From NCBI GenBank assembly GCA_964485585.1, contig CAZAJT010000011.1:1-23202 (forward strand): 23,202 bases of DNA, given 5' to 3'. Both the position numbers and the translations under genes were made by a program. Shown here one piece after another: positions 21,843 through 23,202 of this stretch. The stretch comes from CAZAJT01 sp964485585. Its GTDB lineage: Bacteria > Patescibacteriota > Microgenomatia > UBA1406 > GWC2-37-13. The notes under the pieces are model-generated. The model was not told where the DNA came from and made no database searches. It saw only the letters and a program-made list of their open reading frames with translations. The stretch's first letter is position 1. Each line of letters starts with the position of its first letter.

Positions 21843-22138
21843 AGTGGTACGTTTTCTATCTTAAAGATAGTCGCAATTAATTTTACTATGACATAGCTGG
21901 CAATAACAATGGCTAATCCTATGAGGGAATAACGCAGATGTTCTTTTGTTTTTTTGAGATTCTCAGGATTACCATCACTATTCATAAACCAGAATCCGGC
22001 GTAGACGAACATAAGAAGAAAAAGAATGCCCGCTCCAATCATAAGCGAGGGAATAATTACATTAAGAAGAGAGCTTATATTCATAAACTTTGCCGTTGGA
22101 TTTATGGTAGGATTCGCAAAATCAACCGCATACACCAT
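21839..22138 (-). CDS. VirB2/TrbC-like pilin-type membrane protein (copy 1)
   Basis: The 99-aa protein has a first helix at ~30-50 (IPSLMIGAGILFLLMFVYAG), the loop SDGNPENLKKTKEHLRY and a second helix starting SLIGLAIVIASY. The loop matches the G-D/N pattern of the two following genes. The start ATG 22138 lies 13 bp after the stop of the large surface gene and the stop overlaps the next start. TATACT at 22154-22159 could be a -10 box. Confidence 0.68.
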   Translation of the reverse strand: MVYAVDFANPTINPTAKFMNISSLLNVIIPSLMIGAGILFLLMFVYAGFWFMNSDGNPENLKKTKEHLRYSLIGLAIVIASYVIVKLIATIFKIENVPL

Positions 22139-22151
22139 GATAGATTCAAGT

Positions 22152-23202
22152 CTAGTATATCGAAGCTCCTAGTTCAACCACAGTAAACCCATCTCGATTT
22201 AAAGGAGTAATGATGGGAGGAGTTATCGTTTTGTACTCTTTCAGCGGGGTAAGAACAAGATGGATTCGATGGAAGGTATCAGGTTGTGGCGTTATCGTTA
22301 CTGGTAATTTATCATCAACTTCAGATCTGTCAGCTATTGATAGCTTGAGGTAATGATAATCGTTATCTTTCACATCTACTAAAGCGTTTCTGACATCTGT
22401 TATTAAATCATCCGTTTCTTTATCGGTGAGCTGTAGTTGTAATGAGAGTTGTTTCACTTGTTCTTCAATTCTTCCCTTTTCTACAAGCCATCCGTATTTA
22501 TTGCTGCTGAGATTAACTTTTGATTTATTGTATTCGTAGTACAATCGAGTAGCATCCCCTTGAGTTCCTACCACAGTCCATTCATTTTTTTCATTTAAAG
22601 CTGGGTATGAATAAGTAATAGAAAGATTTAGTGAGATTGTGATGGGATTCGCAGTGGGTGAGTAGAAATAAAGGGTTGGAGACATACCAGTGATATAACA
22701 TGAATCCCAGTTTGAACCCCCGTACAAGTAAGCACTAGATTCTGATTGACCAACCCAATTAATCCAATTGCCAAAAGAATCAGATCCTTCAAATGTTGTA
22801 GGATTAGCCTTGTAGGCCTCGAACAATTTATTCCTCAACTCGTTCATATCTTTGATAGGAAATGTGGATGACTTAAGGAAATAAGTATTGGGTGCAGCAC
22901 TATAGGAGAAAACAACCATTTCTCCGTAACTAGGAATATTTAACACAAATTCTTTTGCTATTGCTCCCCATGTACGGGTATCGCCGGTGTATGCCCCCCC
23001 TGGATTTATTTCGGTAACATTGTATCGGGATGTTTCTCTTTGACATTTGTAGTCTCCCTTATCTTCCGACTTTGGCGTACTCGTTGGTTCAGGAGTAACC
23101 GTAGGATTAACCGTTACTCCTGCTGTTGGAACAGGAGTATTAGTTGCAATAACAGTAGGTGATTTGGTCAGATCAAAGGTTCCTTGTTTCTGAGAAGAAT
23201 CT
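22152..23202 (-). CDS. Thr/Pro-linker surface protein (N-terminus beyond window)
   Basis: The frame is open from the window edge to TAG 22152, so at least 350 codons belong to the gene. A GTG at 22946 is an internal codon, not the true start. The first ~45 visible residues form a linker rich in Thr, Pro and Val (such as TVTPEPTSTPKSE). A domain of ~300 residues follows, with a Cys in KCQRETSRY, aromatic-rich strands (ESSAYLYGGSNWDSCY) and a charged helical segment (~230-275). It ends with a strand-rich C-terminus. No enzymatic motif was recognised. The linker style matches the 14136 protein. It precedes the pilin-like genes on the same strand, so joint expression is likely. Confidence 0.75.
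   Translation of the reverse strand, partial: DSSQKQGTFDLTKSPTVIATNTPVPTAGVTVNPTVTPEPTSTPKSEDKGDYKCQRETSRYNVTEINPGGAYTGDTRTWGAIAKEFVLNIPSYGEMVVFSYSAAPNTYFLKSSTFPIKDMNELRNKLFEAYKANPTTFEGSDSFGNWINWVGQSESSAYLYGGSNWDSCYITGMSPTLYFYSPTANPITISLNLSITYSYPALNEKNEWTVVGTQGDATRLYYEYNKSKVNLSSNKYGWLVEKGRIEEQVKQLSLQLQLTDKETDDLITDVRNALVDVKDNDYHYLKLSIADRSEVDDKLPVTITPQPDTFHRIHLVLTPLKEYKTITPPIITPLNRDGFTVVELGASIY

Overview
The window looks like part of a scaffold from a Candidate Phyla Radiation (Patescibacteria) genome, most likely a Microgenomates-type lineage. This rests on gene content and style, not on a marker-gene search. The signs are Thr/Pro-rich linkers in several exported proteins, a run of small unrecognised membrane proteins, tandem VirB2/TrbC-like three-helix proteins, a lone 5S rRNA gene, tightly packed or overlapping genes, and many promoters whose -10 box sits only 3-11 nt before the start codon. 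TAA, TAG and TGA all end genes here, so the standard bacterial code applies. There are two assembly gaps: 100 N at 8310-8409 and 10 N at 12566-12575.

Region 1 (1-6150), housekeeping and regulation. A truncated era GTPase (-) is divergent from tRNA-Gln(UUG) (+). Next come a class II Fic AMPylase with a C-terminal winged helix and a 10-bp-period repeat array over its promoter (-); a PH-domain membrane protein, a CBU_0592-like membrane protein and a retropepsin-like protease (+); a metallo-beta-lactamase-fold gene with one in-frame TGA (-); and a 629-aa protein with a ParB/Srx-like N-terminus (-). A decayed acetyltransferase fragment lies upstream of, and contains, the promoter of the last gene.

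Region 2 (6240-8500), nucleotide-linked genes (+). TrmO-like tRNA methyltransferase, a free-standing class III adenylate cyclase and a possible 2H phosphoesterase are followed by a gene broken by the 100-N gap.

Region 3 (8505-18212), envelope and cell wall (+). An MFS transporter, YeaQ-like and YtxH-like small proteins, a membrane-anchored SGNH hydrolase, a GH18-like/GH19-like fusion, a D-Ala-D-Ala carboxypeptidase-like protein, a large Cys-containing surface protein, two small membrane or exported proteins, a YvlD-like membrane protein, and a DUF2130 coiled-coil protein whose start codon lies in a 28-bp inverted repeat built of heptamers. The wall-active genes are plausibly used for peptidoglycan turnover and surface display.

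Region 4 (18218-23202). A 5S rRNA gene (-) has its own promoter and is followed by a 127-bp palindromic repeat element. Next is a + strand trio: PH-domain protein, two-helix protein, and a PP2C-like/transmembrane/propeller-like protein. It meets, with overlapping stop codons, a - strand operon of three VirB2/TrbC-like proteins and a truncated Thr/Pro-linker surface protein. This last cluster is the best candidate for an undescribed surface or secretion system, though its function is inferred only from domain style and arrangement.
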